From positions 14,265 through 78,264 of the forward strand of contig JBGAFI010000018.1 of NCBI GenBank assembly GCA_044227325.1: a stretch of DNA of 64,000 nucleotides, in the 5' to 3' direction. Numbering within the stretch: position 1 is the stretch's first letter; the number at the start of each line of letters is the position of its first letter. The position numbers were made by a program, and so were the translations under genes. Source of the DNA: PFJX01 sp044227325. Its GTDB lineage: Bacteria; Pseudomonadota; Gammaproteobacteria; Burkholderiales; Thiobacillaceae. Shown piece after piece: positions 9,636 through 18,067 of this stretch. The notes beneath the pieces are model-generated. The model made no database searches and had not been told where the DNA came from. It worked only from the letters and a program-made list of their open reading frames with translations.

Positions 9636-10685
9636 ATGACTCATGAACATTTCCGTATCGGTGCCCACGTCGTTGGTGAAGGCCGTGGCTTTATCATCGG
9701 TGAGATCGCCCAAGCCCATGACGGCAGCCTTGGTATGGCGCACGCATACATCGACGCCATTGCCGGTGCCGGCGCCGACGCAGTCAAATTCCAGACCCAT
9801 ATCGCTGAGGCTGAAAGCTCGCCGCAGGAGCCTTGGCGCGTCAAATTCAGCCGCCAGGACGAGACCCGCTTCGATTACTGGAAGCGCATGGAGTTCACGC
9901 GGGAACAATGGTTTGGCCTGAAGGAACACGCGGAACAAGTAGGCTTGGTATTCCTGAGTTCTCCCTTCTCGCTCCAAGCGGCCGATCTACTGGACGCACT
10001 AGGAATGGCCGCCTGGAAGGTGGCTTCTGGTGAGATCAGCAACCATCCCCTGCTGGAACGTATGGTCGCAACCGGCAGGCCGATATTGCTGTCAACAGGT
10101 ATGAGCCCCTTGGCCGAATTGGACAGCGCAGTGGCTGTGGTGCGAGCCTTCAGCTGCCCACTGGCGGTCATGCAGTGCACCTCAAGCTACCCCACACCTG
10201 CGGAAAAAATTGGGCTCAACATGCTCGGCGAATACAGGCAGAGATATGCTTGCCCGGTTGGCTTATCCGACCACTCGGGCGCCCTCTACGCTGGGCTAGC
10301 GGCGGTGACCCTGGGGGCGGATCTTCTAGAGTTACACGTTACCATGAGCCGAGAAATGTTCGGGCCGGACGTGATCGCCTCCGTCACCACGTCCGAGTTG
10401 GCGCAACTCGTTGAGGGCGTTCGTTTCATCGAGCGGGCACGTGCCCATCCCGTGTGCAAGGATACACTTGCGACAGAATTCGGCGATCTGCGAGCTATCT
10501 TTATGAAGAGTCTTTTTCTTGTCGATAACCTGGCTGCTGGGACGGAAATCGAAGCGCGACACCTGGCCGCGAAAAAGCCAGGAACGGGCATCCCTTCTCA
10601 AGCTATCAACAAAATATTAGGCCGCAAGCTCGCCCGAGACGTGAAGCGGGGACATTTACTAAAGCTTGATGATCTGGTGCTGTAA
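9636..10685 (+). CDS. neuB: N-acetylneuraminate synthase family protein, NeuB-like
   Basis: The 349-residue protein has the NeuB TIM-barrel signatures (GFIIGEIAQAHDGS, ADAVKFQTH, KVASGEISNHPLL, LLSTGMS, CTSSYPTP, GLSDHSG) and a C-terminal SAF-type antifreeze-like domain (KSLFLV, KKPGTGIP). It condenses phosphoenolpyruvate with a HexNAc, ManNAc in the case of Neu5Ac. With only NeuC, NeuB and NeuA types present, and no dedicated legionaminic or pseudaminic dehydratase/aminotransferase pair obviously assigned, Neu5Ac is the simplest product, but legionaminic-type acids remain possible. Start at ATG 9636 with GAGAGGGAATGAG upstream; the stop overlaps the next ATG (TAATG). Confidence 0.85.
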   Translation: MTHEHFRIGAHVVGEGRGFIIGEIAQAHDGSLGMAHAYIDAIAGAGADAVKFQTHIAEAESSPQEPWRVKFSRQDETRFDYWKRMEFTREQWFGLKEHAEQVGLVFLSSPFSLQAADLLDALGMAAWKVASGEISNHPLLERMVATGRPILLSTGMSPLAELDSAVAVVRAFSCPLAVMQCTSSYPTPAEKIGLNMLGEYRQRYACPVGLSDHSGALYAGLAAVTLGADLLELHVTMSREMFGPDVIASVTTSELAQLVEGVRFIERARAHPVCKDTLATEFGDLRAIFMKSLFLVDNLAAGTEIEARHLAAKKPGTGIPSQAINKILGRKLARDVKRGHLLKLDDLVL

Positions 10686-12112
10686 TGCCACGAATCTTGA
10701 CACAATTAACCACCTTTTGTTTCATTGTTGTCTTGATAGGACAGCTAGGCTTCAAAGCGCTTGCATACCTTTTCGACATCACTCACCCTTCCTGGATATT
10801 CTGGATATTCCTTTATGGAATGCTCGTAGCGTATGGGATCCGTCGTATCTTGCTCAAACGCACTGACATATTAGATTTGCTTTTCATAACAGGCCTACTC
10901 TTTGCAGTGGGAAATTACGGCATCTTCAGCCAAGCGAGCCCAACAAAATTCGCGGGTGTTCTTGCGACTATCTGGCTAGGCCCATATTTGCTCGGACGCC
11001 GCTTTGGTCAACATATCTGTAGGTTCACCGCCGTTAACGTATATGTAATCGCTGCGATGACAATCCTCCTGGTAATCTGGCAGATCGTGGTTAAACCGGA
11101 AATTATCAACAATGATCGACTGATCCTGTTCGCCCCCAGGAATTGGGACGGCGTTGGAGGTGACGGGACCATGGCCTATATCGGTTTGGCTGTGGGGGCG
11201 GCCTGCATGGTCGGATTTGTCCATATTCAGTCCCTAACAGCCCGAGCAAAGCTTACCCCCGCGTTTTATGCCCACCTCGTTGTGGTCGGGGCGCTCGAAC
11301 TTTTCCTACTCTGGTTCGGATCCCGCAGCAGCCTAGTTGCGGTAGTTCTGTCATGTGCGCTCCTGACCCTGTTTCTGAGCCAGAAAAACGGTATGAGAAA
11401 ATACACCACCTTACTGTTCCTGATTTGTATCCCCTTACTTGGCTATCCATATCTCTCGAGCTCCAGAGCCGATCTCATCAGTCAGGCGGGAAAAATTATC
11501 ATTCCCCTGAAAAGCGACGGAATTGCCGCCTTGCTTAATCTCTCCCATGATATCCCCAGTCGATCCGGAAACGCGGTGCCCTCTTCTATACGTGGAGGAC
11601 TAACTAACGAACCCTCCATCGACCAGATCTGCAAACCTTCAGGCAATTCGTCATTTTCCCGGATGATCATGGTCATGGAGGCGGCTAGATTATTAATTGA
11701 GCACCCTGGGTTCGGTGTCGGCGTGGGTAATTTCGGCTTTTCTGATTGTGAAACTAGGAGTGAGTTTGCCTCGCCGCATAACATGTTGATTCATCTGTTG
11801 GTGGATTTCGGACTGATTGGTGCGCTTCCCTGGATATTGCTATTTCTTATTATCTTGTACAGACTGCTGCAAATGCTTCGGATATCGCGCGGCCAACCCA
11901 GAGAGGCATACCTACATATACTCTCCATTTGGCTCTTTGCGATGGTGGTCGCCCAGATTAGCGGAAATGTCTACATTGATTTCAATATATTCATGCTAAC
12001 TGGTGCCGCAGTTACCATCGTGCGGCCATCTATTTCACGGCAGGTTCGGGACGGTTTTATACATGAAAATGCGTTATCTACCAGCCCAGTTACTTCCTCC
12101 CAATCTCTGTAA
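10685..12112 (+). CDS. O-antigen polymerase/ligase-like membrane protein (Wzy type)
   Basis: A 475-residue integral membrane protein with about ten hydrophobic segments and a large periplasmic stretch around residues 260-345. The region LFLLWFGSRSSLVAVVLSCALL followed later by HPGFGVGVGNFGFSDCETRSEFASPHNMLIHLLVDFGLIGALPWILLF matches the O-antigen ligase/polymerase (Wzy_C) family, including the basic residue and the PHN-type motif. In this cluster it most likely polymerises the lipid-linked repeat unit. Coupled to the neuB-like gene by TAATG. It is more AT-rich than its upstream neighbours, as is usual for Wzy genes. Confidence 0.75.
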   Translation: MPRILTQLTTFCFIVVLIGQLGFKALAYLFDITHPSWIFWIFLYGMLVAYGIRRILLKRTDILDLLFITGLLFAVGNYGIFSQASPTKFAGVLATIWLGPYLLGRRFGQHICRFTAVNVYVIAAMTILLVIWQIVVKPEIINNDRLILFAPRNWDGVGGDGTMAYIGLAVGAACMVGFVHIQSLTARAKLTPAFYAHLVVVGALELFLLWFGSRSSLVAVVLSCALLTLFLSQKNGMRKYTTLLFLICIPLLGYPYLSSSRADLISQAGKIIIPLKSDGIAALLNLSHDIPSRSGNAVPSSIRGGLTNEPSIDQICKPSGNSSFSRMIMVMEAARLLIEHPGFGVGVGNFGFSDCETRSEFASPHNMLIHLLVDFGLIGALPWILLFLIILYRLLQMLRISRGQPREAYLHILSIWLFAMVVAQISGNVYIDFNIFMLTGAAVTIVRPSISRQVRDGFIHENALSTSPVTSSQSL

Positions 12113-12115
12113 TTT

Positions 12116-13270
12116 ATGATGAAATCGATGACATCTTTCATCCCAGTCAACACACCTAATCTCTCCGAGCGGGAACGTGACTACCTGTTGGAATGCATCG
12201 ACAGCGGGTGGATATCATCCGAGGGTCCGTTCATCAAGAGCTTCGAAGAGAAATTCTCCTCACGCTTGGGCCGGGAGCACGGTATCGCAGTGGCCAACGG
12301 TTCCGCAGCGCTCGACGTTGCCGTCGCCGCACTTGGAATCGGCCCAGGCGACGAGGTCATCATGCCCACCTTTACCATCATTTCGTGCCCCACGGCTGTG
12401 GTCCGGGCCGGTGCCTTACCCGTCTTGGTGGACAGCGATCCTGTCACATGGAACATGGATATCGGCCAGATCGAGGCCCGAATCACCCCCCGAACACGCG
12501 CCATCATGGTAGTCCACATATACGGACTGCCAGTGGACATGGGGCCCGTGCTAGAACTTGCCAAGCGGTATAAGCTGTATGTCATTGAGGACGCCGCGCA
12601 GATGCATGGGCAGATCTGGGACGGCAAACCCTGCGGCAGCTTCGGACATATCAGCACCTTCAGCTTCTACCCCAACAAGCATGTGACCACCGGCGAGGGT
12701 GGCATGGTCGTCACGGACGACGCGGAATTGATGGAAAGAAGTCGACGATTACGCAATCTGTGTTTCATCCCCGAACGTCGCTTCGTGCACGAGGAGCTTG
12801 GCTGGAACTACCGTATGACCAGCATGCAGGCGGCGCTTGGTCTGGCTCAGCTGGAGCGGCTCGACGAGTTTGTAGGCCGGAAGCGCCGCATGGGTGCGCG
12901 GTATAACGAAATGTTGCGCGATATTCCAGGTCTCATCCTGCCCCCAACCAGTTCAGCCCATGCCGAGAGCATCTATTGGGTATACGGGCTACTGGTGGAC
13001 AGTGCACTGCCGTTCGAGGCCGATACCGTCATGCGCCAACTTGAGCATCGTGGTATTGGTTCGCGCCCCTTCTTCTGGCCCATTCACGAGCAACCGGTCT
13101 TCCTGAAAAAAGGCTGGTACACCGATGAGCACTATCCTGTAGCGGAGAATATGGCGCGGCGCGGGTTCTATCTGCCCAGCGGGCTCGCGCTTGAGGACGA
13201 CCAACAAGATCGGGTCGCTGATGTTCTCCGCGGGGTCATGGCGGAACTCTTACACCCACGGACGGAATAA
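12116..13270 (+). CDS. DegT/DnrJ/EryC1/StrS sugar aminotransferase, perosamine-synthase-like
   Basis: A PLP-dependent nucleotide-sugar aminotransferase of 384 residues. Recognisable elements are NGSAALDVAVAALGIGPGDEVIMP, the pyridine-ring Asp in IEDAAQMHG, the PLP lysine in SFYPNKHVTTGEGGM, and NYRMTSMQAALGLAQLERLD. The family transfers amino groups from glutamate to keto-sugars. The motif wording resembles GDP-perosamine synthase (acting on GDP-4-keto-6-deoxymannose), but no GDP-mannose dehydratase is in the window, so this remains tentative. It starts four bases after the polymerase stop, without an obvious ribosome-binding site. Confidence 0.78.
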   Translation: MMKSMTSFIPVNTPNLSERERDYLLECIDSGWISSEGPFIKSFEEKFSSRLGREHGIAVANGSAALDVAVAALGIGPGDEVIMPTFTIISCPTAVVRAGALPVLVDSDPVTWNMDIGQIEARITPRTRAIMVVHIYGLPVDMGPVLELAKRYKLYVIEDAAQMHGQIWDGKPCGSFGHISTFSFYPNKHVTTGEGGMVVTDDAELMERSRRLRNLCFIPERRFVHEELGWNYRMTSMQAALGLAQLERLDEFVGRKRRMGARYNEMLRDIPGLILPPTSSAHAESIYWVYGLLVDSALPFEADTVMRQLEHRGIGSRPFFWPIHEQPVFLKKGWYTDEHYPVAENMARRGFYLPSGLALEDDQQDRVADVLRGVMAELLHPRTE

Positions 13271-13277
13271 TCAGGAC

Positions 13278-14045
13278 ATGGGCATTTTCGGCGTATATTC
13301 GAAATATTACGACCTACTATACCAAGACAAGGATTACGTGGGTGAGGTCGCCTTCATCTCCGGGCTGCTGGAGGAAAATGCCCCCAACGGACATTCTGTC
13401 CTTGAGCTCGGGTGTGGAACGGGTAGGCATGCCGCCATGCTGGCCGAGAAGGAATGGACCGTCCATGGCATCGACCTCAGCATGGATATGCTGGCTGCGG
13501 CACGAGAAAGAAAACGCTTGCTGCCACCCTCTATTGGTGACCGGCTCGATTTCTCTCTCGGTGACGTCCGTAATTTCAACACGGGAGAGCAATACGACGC
13601 TGTACTTGCTCTATTTCATGTGGTCAGCTACCAAAGCAGAAACGATGATGTATTGGCGATGTTCAAAACTGTTGCCAGTCACCTCAAACCTGGTGGTGTT
13701 TTTGTTTTTGATTACTGGTATGGTCCGGCAGTGCTGACAGACCGTCCCGCCGTTAGGATTAAACGGATGCAGTCGGATGAGATTGAGATTATCCGACTGG
13801 CGGAGCCCGTCATGTATCCGAACGAGTCAGTAGTGGATGTCAACTACCAGATATTCGTCCGAGAATTGTCGGGTGGGACAATAGATGTCCTGCGCGAAAC
13901 CCACAGAATGCGCTACCTATTTCTGAATGAGATCGAGCTGCTATTGGGCGAAGCTGGACTGAAACACTCGCGGTCCTGCGAATGGCTCACAGGTAAATCG
14001 CCCAGCTGGGATACCTGGGGCATCTGTAGCATCGCCTTGAAATGA
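13278..14045 (+). CDS. Class I SAM-dependent methyltransferase
   Basis: The 255-residue protein opens with FGVYSKYYDLLYQDKDY, usual for small-molecule methyltransferases, and has motif I VLELGCGTGRHA, an acidic end of strand 2 (GIDLSMDML), and a post-I GDVRNF. It would methylate a sugar or a sugar-modifying group in this cluster. ATG 13278 is chosen because the protein starts at the family's usual place; the in-frame ATG at 13191 lies within the aminotransferase gene. The stop overlaps the next start as ATGA, so translation is coupled to the glycosyltransferase that follows. Confidence 0.8.
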   Translation: MGIFGVYSKYYDLLYQDKDYVGEVAFISGLLEENAPNGHSVLELGCGTGRHAAMLAEKEWTVHGIDLSMDMLAAARERKRLLPPSIGDRLDFSLGDVRNFNTGEQYDAVLALFHVVSYQSRNDDVLAMFKTVASHLKPGGVFVFDYWYGPAVLTDRPAVRIKRMQSDEIEIIRLAEPVMYPNESVVDVNYQIFVRELSGGTIDVLRETHRMRYLFLNEIELLLGEAGLKHSRSCEWLTGKSPSWDTWGICSIALK

Positions 14046-15217
14046 AACGTATAGGCCTGTTTCTGGGAGTTCAGCCTCACGCTGGCGGGATGTTCCAGTA
14101 TGCGCAATCCTTACTTGATGCACTTCGCGCCCTGCCTGATGAGGAATACCAAGTTCAAATTGCCTACCTAGGGGCAGACTGGGAGCGTGTTCTATCAAAC
14201 TATCCCTTTTCAGCCAAACTGGTGCCTCTTGGGGGCTTTGGTCAATTTCTTGCTACCGCCTGCATGGCGGCACGATTGCCCGCTACTGTGGTTAGATTGG
14301 CATTTTCATCGATTAACCCTATCGCCAGATGTTTGGAGAAACTCGCCTGCGACATCTGGTTATTTCCCGCCCAGGACGCTGTTGCCTTCCAACTCCGCCT
14401 CCCGGTATTAGTCACAATTCACGACCTTATGCACCGCTATGAGCCGCATTTTGTAGAGGTGGTCAAGGGCAGTCGCTACCTGATTCGGGAGCATAGATTT
14501 CGTAATCTTGCGAAATGGTCTAAAGGCATATTAGTGGATTCCGAGGTGGGGCGGCTTCACGTTGCCGATTCATACGGTGTGCCCCGAGATAAAATTTTCC
14601 CTTTGCCCTATGTTCCTAGCATCAGTACTTGCGTCCTATCCCCGGATGGGGATTTCGACGCCAAATATTCGTTACCCAAAAAATTCATTTTCTATCCGGC
14701 GCAATTCTGGGCACATAAAAATCATGCCGCTCTTATTCGTGCAGCAGCAGCGGCCCGCTCCCATTGCCCAGATATCAACCTGGTATTTACAGGGGCGCTG
14801 CGGCACGAATATGCCAATATTTTTACGCTAGCAAAAAACTTTGACATGCTTGAGCGGGTTACTTTTTGTGGATATGTGCCAGATGCAGACCTTCCAGGCT
14901 TCTACAGCAAGGCTCGTGCAATGGTCATGCCAACCTTTTTCGGTCCCACCAACATTCCCCCCCTCGAGGCTTTTGTGCATTCTTGTCCGGTAGCTGTTTC
15001 TAATATCTACGGCATGCCTGAGCAGTTGGGCGATGCAGCTTTATACTTCGACCCGAGATCGGTTGACTCCATTTCCTTTGTTCTGGAGCGTCTTTGGTTG
15101 GATGATTCTTTATGTGAAATATTGAAATCAAATGGAAAGCATCGGCTGGAGGCGTGGAATATGGGGCATTATTCCGATAAACTTAAGAACATAATTGATA
15201 GCTTGCTGGATAATTGA
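14042..15217 (+). CDS. Glycosyltransferase family 4 protein
   Basis: A 391-residue GT-B enzyme. The N-terminal half contains LPVLVTIHDLMHRYEPHF, characteristic of GT4 mannosyl/rhamnosyl-type transferases. The C-terminal half has FIFYPAQFWAHKNHAALIRA and the donor site AMVMPTFFGPTNIPPLEAFVHSCPVAVSN, containing the conserved Glu. It probably acts on the undecaprenyl-linked repeat unit. Coupled by ATGA to the preceding methyltransferase. From here to about 16.1 kb base composition falls well below that of the flanks, a sign of separate horizontal acquisition. Confidence 0.82.
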   Translation: MKRIGLFLGVQPHAGGMFQYAQSLLDALRALPDEEYQVQIAYLGADWERVLSNYPFSAKLVPLGGFGQFLATACMAARLPATVVRLAFSSINPIARCLEKLACDIWLFPAQDAVAFQLRLPVLVTIHDLMHRYEPHFVEVVKGSRYLIREHRFRNLAKWSKGILVDSEVGRLHVADSYGVPRDKIFPLPYVPSISTCVLSPDGDFDAKYSLPKKFIFYPAQFWAHKNHAALIRAAAAARSHCPDINLVFTGALRHEYANIFTLAKNFDMLERVTFCGYVPDADLPGFYSKARAMVMPTFFGPTNIPPLEAFVHSCPVAVSNIYGMPEQLGDAALYFDPRSVDSISFVLERLWLDDSLCEILKSNGKHRLEAWNMGHYSDKLKNIIDSLLDN

Positions 15218-15244
15218 CATTATTTGCGGAGTAGAGGTTTTATT

Positions 15245-15994
15245 TTGAAAATCTCAATCATTACTGTGGTGTACAATCGGGCAAACACCATTTCTCGCGC
15301 AATTCAGAGTGTCAGAGGGCAGGGATATTCTAGTATTGAGCATATTATTATTGATGGGGGATCAAGTGATGGCACACTTGAGAAAATACATGCCTCTAAG
15401 AGTGAGGATGCAATTCTTGTCAGCGAGCGGGATGCGGGAATTTATGATGCGATAAACAAGGGCTTAGGCCTGGCTACTGGAGATGTTATTGGTTTTCTTC
15501 ATTCGGACGACGTTTTTTCAGATGACCGTGTTCTTTTTGAAATTTGCGAGCAATTTATTGATGCTGCGGTTGATGCTGTTTATGGGGATGTGTCTTTTTT
15601 CTCACCTCGTGACCCTGGGAAAGTGGTTCGCCGCTATCGTTCATCAAGATTTAAACCATCCCTTCTAGGGTGGGGGTGGATGCCAGCGCATACGGCACTG
15701 TTTTTGCGAAAAAAAATATATGATAGGTTTGGTGTGTATAGGACCGATTATAGTATTGCGTCTGATTTTGAATTTATTTGCCGTATTTTCCATGGCGGAG
15801 ACTTGCAGGCAAGATATCTTCCGCGTGTTTTGGTGAATATGCAAAAGGGCGGTTTAAGTACTGCTGGGTTGAGTAGCACCTTGTTGATTAACATAGAGAT
15901 GGTTAGGGCGTGCCGTGAAAATAATATTCAAACAAGCTGGCTTAAAATGTTATCAAGATTTTTTGTAAAAATATTTGAGTTTGTGGTGCGTTGA
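15245..15994 (+). CDS. Glycosyltransferase family 2 protein, TTG start
   Basis: About 249 residues with the GT-A family 2 pattern: KISIITVVYNRANTISRAIQSV at the N-terminus, IIIDGGSSDGT, and the DxD-type site FLHSDDVFSDD near residue 89. These enzymes transfer a single sugar from a nucleotide donor at the cytoplasmic face. The start is placed at TTG 15245, seven bases after GTAGAGG, because it puts the first strand at the very N-terminus as in the family; TTG 15224 would add seven residues. This is the most AT-rich gene in the cluster. Confidence 0.78.
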   Translation: MKISIITVVYNRANTISRAIQSVRGQGYSSIEHIIIDGGSSDGTLEKIHASKSEDAILVSERDAGIYDAINKGLGLATGDVIGFLHSDDVFSDDRVLFEICEQFIDAAVDAVYGDVSFFSPRDPGKVVRRYRSSRFKPSLLGWGWMPAHTALFLRKKIYDRFGVYRTDYSIASDFEFICRIFHGGDLQARYLPRVLVNMQKGGLSTAGLSSTLLINIEMVRACRENNIQTSWLKMLSRFFVKIFEFVVR

Positions 15995-16144
15995 CCTTGT
16001 AATTGCCAAGCTCCGGCAGGAGCGGCATATGGCGCCATTCATAACTCGCTTATTTAAAAGATATCGAAATATCTTCTTGGTGCTACAAAAATGGGTGGTA
16101 TGTCGGCTGTCATGATGAGTTTGTTGCTTACAAATGAATGAACA
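15995..16144 (+). other. Short AT-rich gap with one small hairpin
   Basis: No gene is visible in these 150 bases. There is a seven-base-pair inverted repeat (AAGATAT / ATATCTT, loop CGAA) at 16058-16075, which lacks a following T-run and so is not a convincing terminator. It is the only sizeable non-coding break in the polysaccharide cluster and lies exactly between the variable glycosyltransferase block and the conserved wbpK/V-wbpL-wbpM-like end, so it may be a recombination or promoter boundary. Confidence 0.4.
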
Positions 16145-17074
16145 ATGTTGACCAGAATATGCGTGACTGGGGCGAATGGCTTCATAGGCGGTGCCTTGTG
16201 CTCAAGTTTAAATAGTGCAGGCTATAAGGTCGTTAGAGCCGTCAGAACCGCACTAGTCCCAAGTGAAACTGAGGTCGGCAATATATCAGGCGCTACTAAT
16301 TGGGTCGGTGCATTAACCGGGTGTGCCACGGTGGTGCACCTTGCTGCACGGGTGCATGTGATGAGAGATTCGGTGGTCAATCCACATGATATATTTCGTG
16401 AGATAAATGTTGAGGGAACTCTCCATTTGGCTAGTCAAGCTGCGTTATTGGGTGTACGCCGATTTGTGTACTTGTCCAGCATTAAGGTTAACGGAGAGGG
16501 GCGTCAAGAACCATATGGAAGGAACGATCAGCCCCTACCACAGAACCCTTATGCAGTATCAAAGTGGGAAGCGGAAATTGGATTGCAGGAAATTGCTTCA
16601 AAGACTGGTATGGAAGTGGTTATTCTGCGTCCACCTCTTGTTTACGGCCCCGGTGTGAGGGCCAACTTTGCGCGGCTGATTAGGTTGGTAAGTCTCGGCG
16701 TTCCGCTACCCTTCGGCCAAATTACTAACCGGCGCAGTTTGCTATTTTTAGGCAATCTCGTGGATGCCATTTATTTGTGTCTCTCGCACCCATTAGCGGC
16801 CAATCGTACCTACTTATTGTCGGATGGTGAGGATGTTTCTACCCCAGATTTGGTGCGCAGGCTAGCCATAAGCATGGGCAAGCCGTGTCGTCTACTGCCT
16901 GTGCCAGCTAGTTTGTTCACTCAGATGGGGCGGGTTTTTCGCAAGGAGCTTGAAGTGAAACGCTTGCTTGGTTCATTGACTGTAGATAACTCGGCCATTC
17001 AGAACGAATTGGGTTGGAAACCACCCTATACCTTGGATCAAGGGTTGGTGTTAACCGTCAATAAGCATATTTAG
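16145..17074 (+). CDS. NAD-dependent epimerase/reductase, WbpV/WbpK-like
   Basis: A 309-residue extended short-chain dehydrogenase: N-terminal VTGANGFIGGALCSSL binds NAD(P), YLSSIKVNGE supplies the catalytic serine, and YAVSKWEAE the YxxxK pair. In position and length it matches WbpK/WbpV-type enzymes, which reduce UDP-4-keto-6-deoxy-HexNAc to UDP-FucNAc or UDP-QuiNAc. The WbpL- and WbpM-like genes immediately downstream supply the next transfer step and the keto-sugar substrate, so the three form a functional unit. Confidence 0.8.
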   Translation: MLTRICVTGANGFIGGALCSSLNSAGYKVVRAVRTALVPSETEVGNISGATNWVGALTGCATVVHLAARVHVMRDSVVNPHDIFREINVEGTLHLASQAALLGVRRFVYLSSIKVNGEGRQEPYGRNDQPLPQNPYAVSKWEAEIGLQEIASKTGMEVVILRPPLVYGPGVRANFARLIRLVSLGVPLPFGQITNRRSLLFLGNLVDAIYLCLSHPLAANRTYLLSDGEDVSTPDLVRRLAISMGKPCRLLPVPASLFTQMGRVFRKELEVKRLLGSLTVDNSAIQNELGWKPPYTLDQGLVLTVNKHI

Positions 17075-17089
17075 GGAGCTGTGTCGACC

Positions 17090-18067
17090 ATGGATTTTGT
17101 CTTCATGGTTATTGGCAGTTCGCTGCTGTCTGGGTTGACCAGCGGCTTATCGTTAGTCTTAATGTTCCGCTGGCGAAGATTATTCCCTCTTGATATTCCA
17201 AATAATCGCTCATTGCATTCTTCGCCCACCCCCCGCATCGGAGGCCTGGGTATATTATTCGGTGTCGCTATGAGCAGCATAATTTTCTTTCCAGATAACT
17301 TGCAGGCCTTGCTGCTGCCTGCAGGCTGTTTGGTAATGATTTCTCTGGTCGACGATTATTTTGATCTCGCCGCGCGCTGGCGATTTTTGACTCATTTGTT
17401 TTCCGCTGGCCTATTTATCGCGCTACTGCCTTCGATTGACTTTTTATTGATTCCGCTTGTTTTCTTCGCCTTGGGATGGATGACCAATCTTTACAACTTT
17501 ATGGATGGAGCCGACGGGTTGGCAGGTGGAATGGCACTATTCGGTTTTGGCGTTTATGGCTTTCTCGCTTGGGTGGCTGGCGATGTTGGGCTTGCTGCGT
17601 TTAGTGTATCTATAGCGGCTGCGGCAACAGGCTTTCTGGCCCACAACTTCCCACCCTCGCGCTTATTTATGGGGGATACCGGATCTGTGCCACTAGGCTT
17701 TCTCTCCGCCGCATTAGGTGTCCTAGGATGGCAACGCGGACTCTGGTCCTGGACACTACCGGTTCTGGTGTTTTCGCCATTTATTGTCGATGCCAGTGTG
17801 ACCCTGCTTCGCCGTGCTCTACATAAGGAGAGCATCTGGCGTGCCCACCGTGGCCATTATTACCAGCGCTTGGTGCGTATGGGCTGGAGCCATAGGCGTT
17901 TAGCACTTGGTGAATATACTTTAATGTCAGGCACTGCACTTTCAGGCGTGATGATAGTGCTGGAGCCAGATTGGCAAATTTCAATCTTTGCCATCTGGAT
18001 ATTAATTTATCTTTTTATCATGCTAACTATTGATAAGCAGTGGAGGTATTTTTCACATGAAGTTTAG
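17090..18067 (+). CDS. Undecaprenyl-phosphate HexNAc-1-phosphate transferase, WbpL/WecA family
   Basis: A polytopic membrane protein (about 325 residues) with the family signature sites: PTPRIGGLGILFG near the N-terminus, the Asp pair in LVDDYFDLAARWR, NLYNFMDGADGLAGG, and the late cytoplasmic HRGHYYQRLV. It transfers a sugar-1-phosphate from the UDP-sugar to undecaprenyl phosphate and thus starts repeat-unit assembly; in WbpL the sugar is FucNAc or QuiNAc. ATG 17090 is preferred: GGGAG lies 11 bases before it but only 2 bases before the alternative GTG 17081. Confidence 0.87.
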   Translation: MDFVFMVIGSSLLSGLTSGLSLVLMFRWRRLFPLDIPNNRSLHSSPTPRIGGLGILFGVAMSSIIFFPDNLQALLLPAGCLVMISLVDDYFDLAARWRFLTHLFSAGLFIALLPSIDFLLIPLVFFALGWMTNLYNFMDGADGLAGGMALFGFGVYGFLAWVAGDVGLAAFSVSIAAAATGFLAHNFPPSRLFMGDTGSVPLGFLSAALGVLGWQRGLWSWTLPVLVFSPFIVDASVTLLRRALHKESIWRAHRGHYYQRLVRMGWSHRRLALGEYTLMSGTALSGVMIVLEPDWQISIFAIWILIYLFIMLTIDKQWRYFSHEV

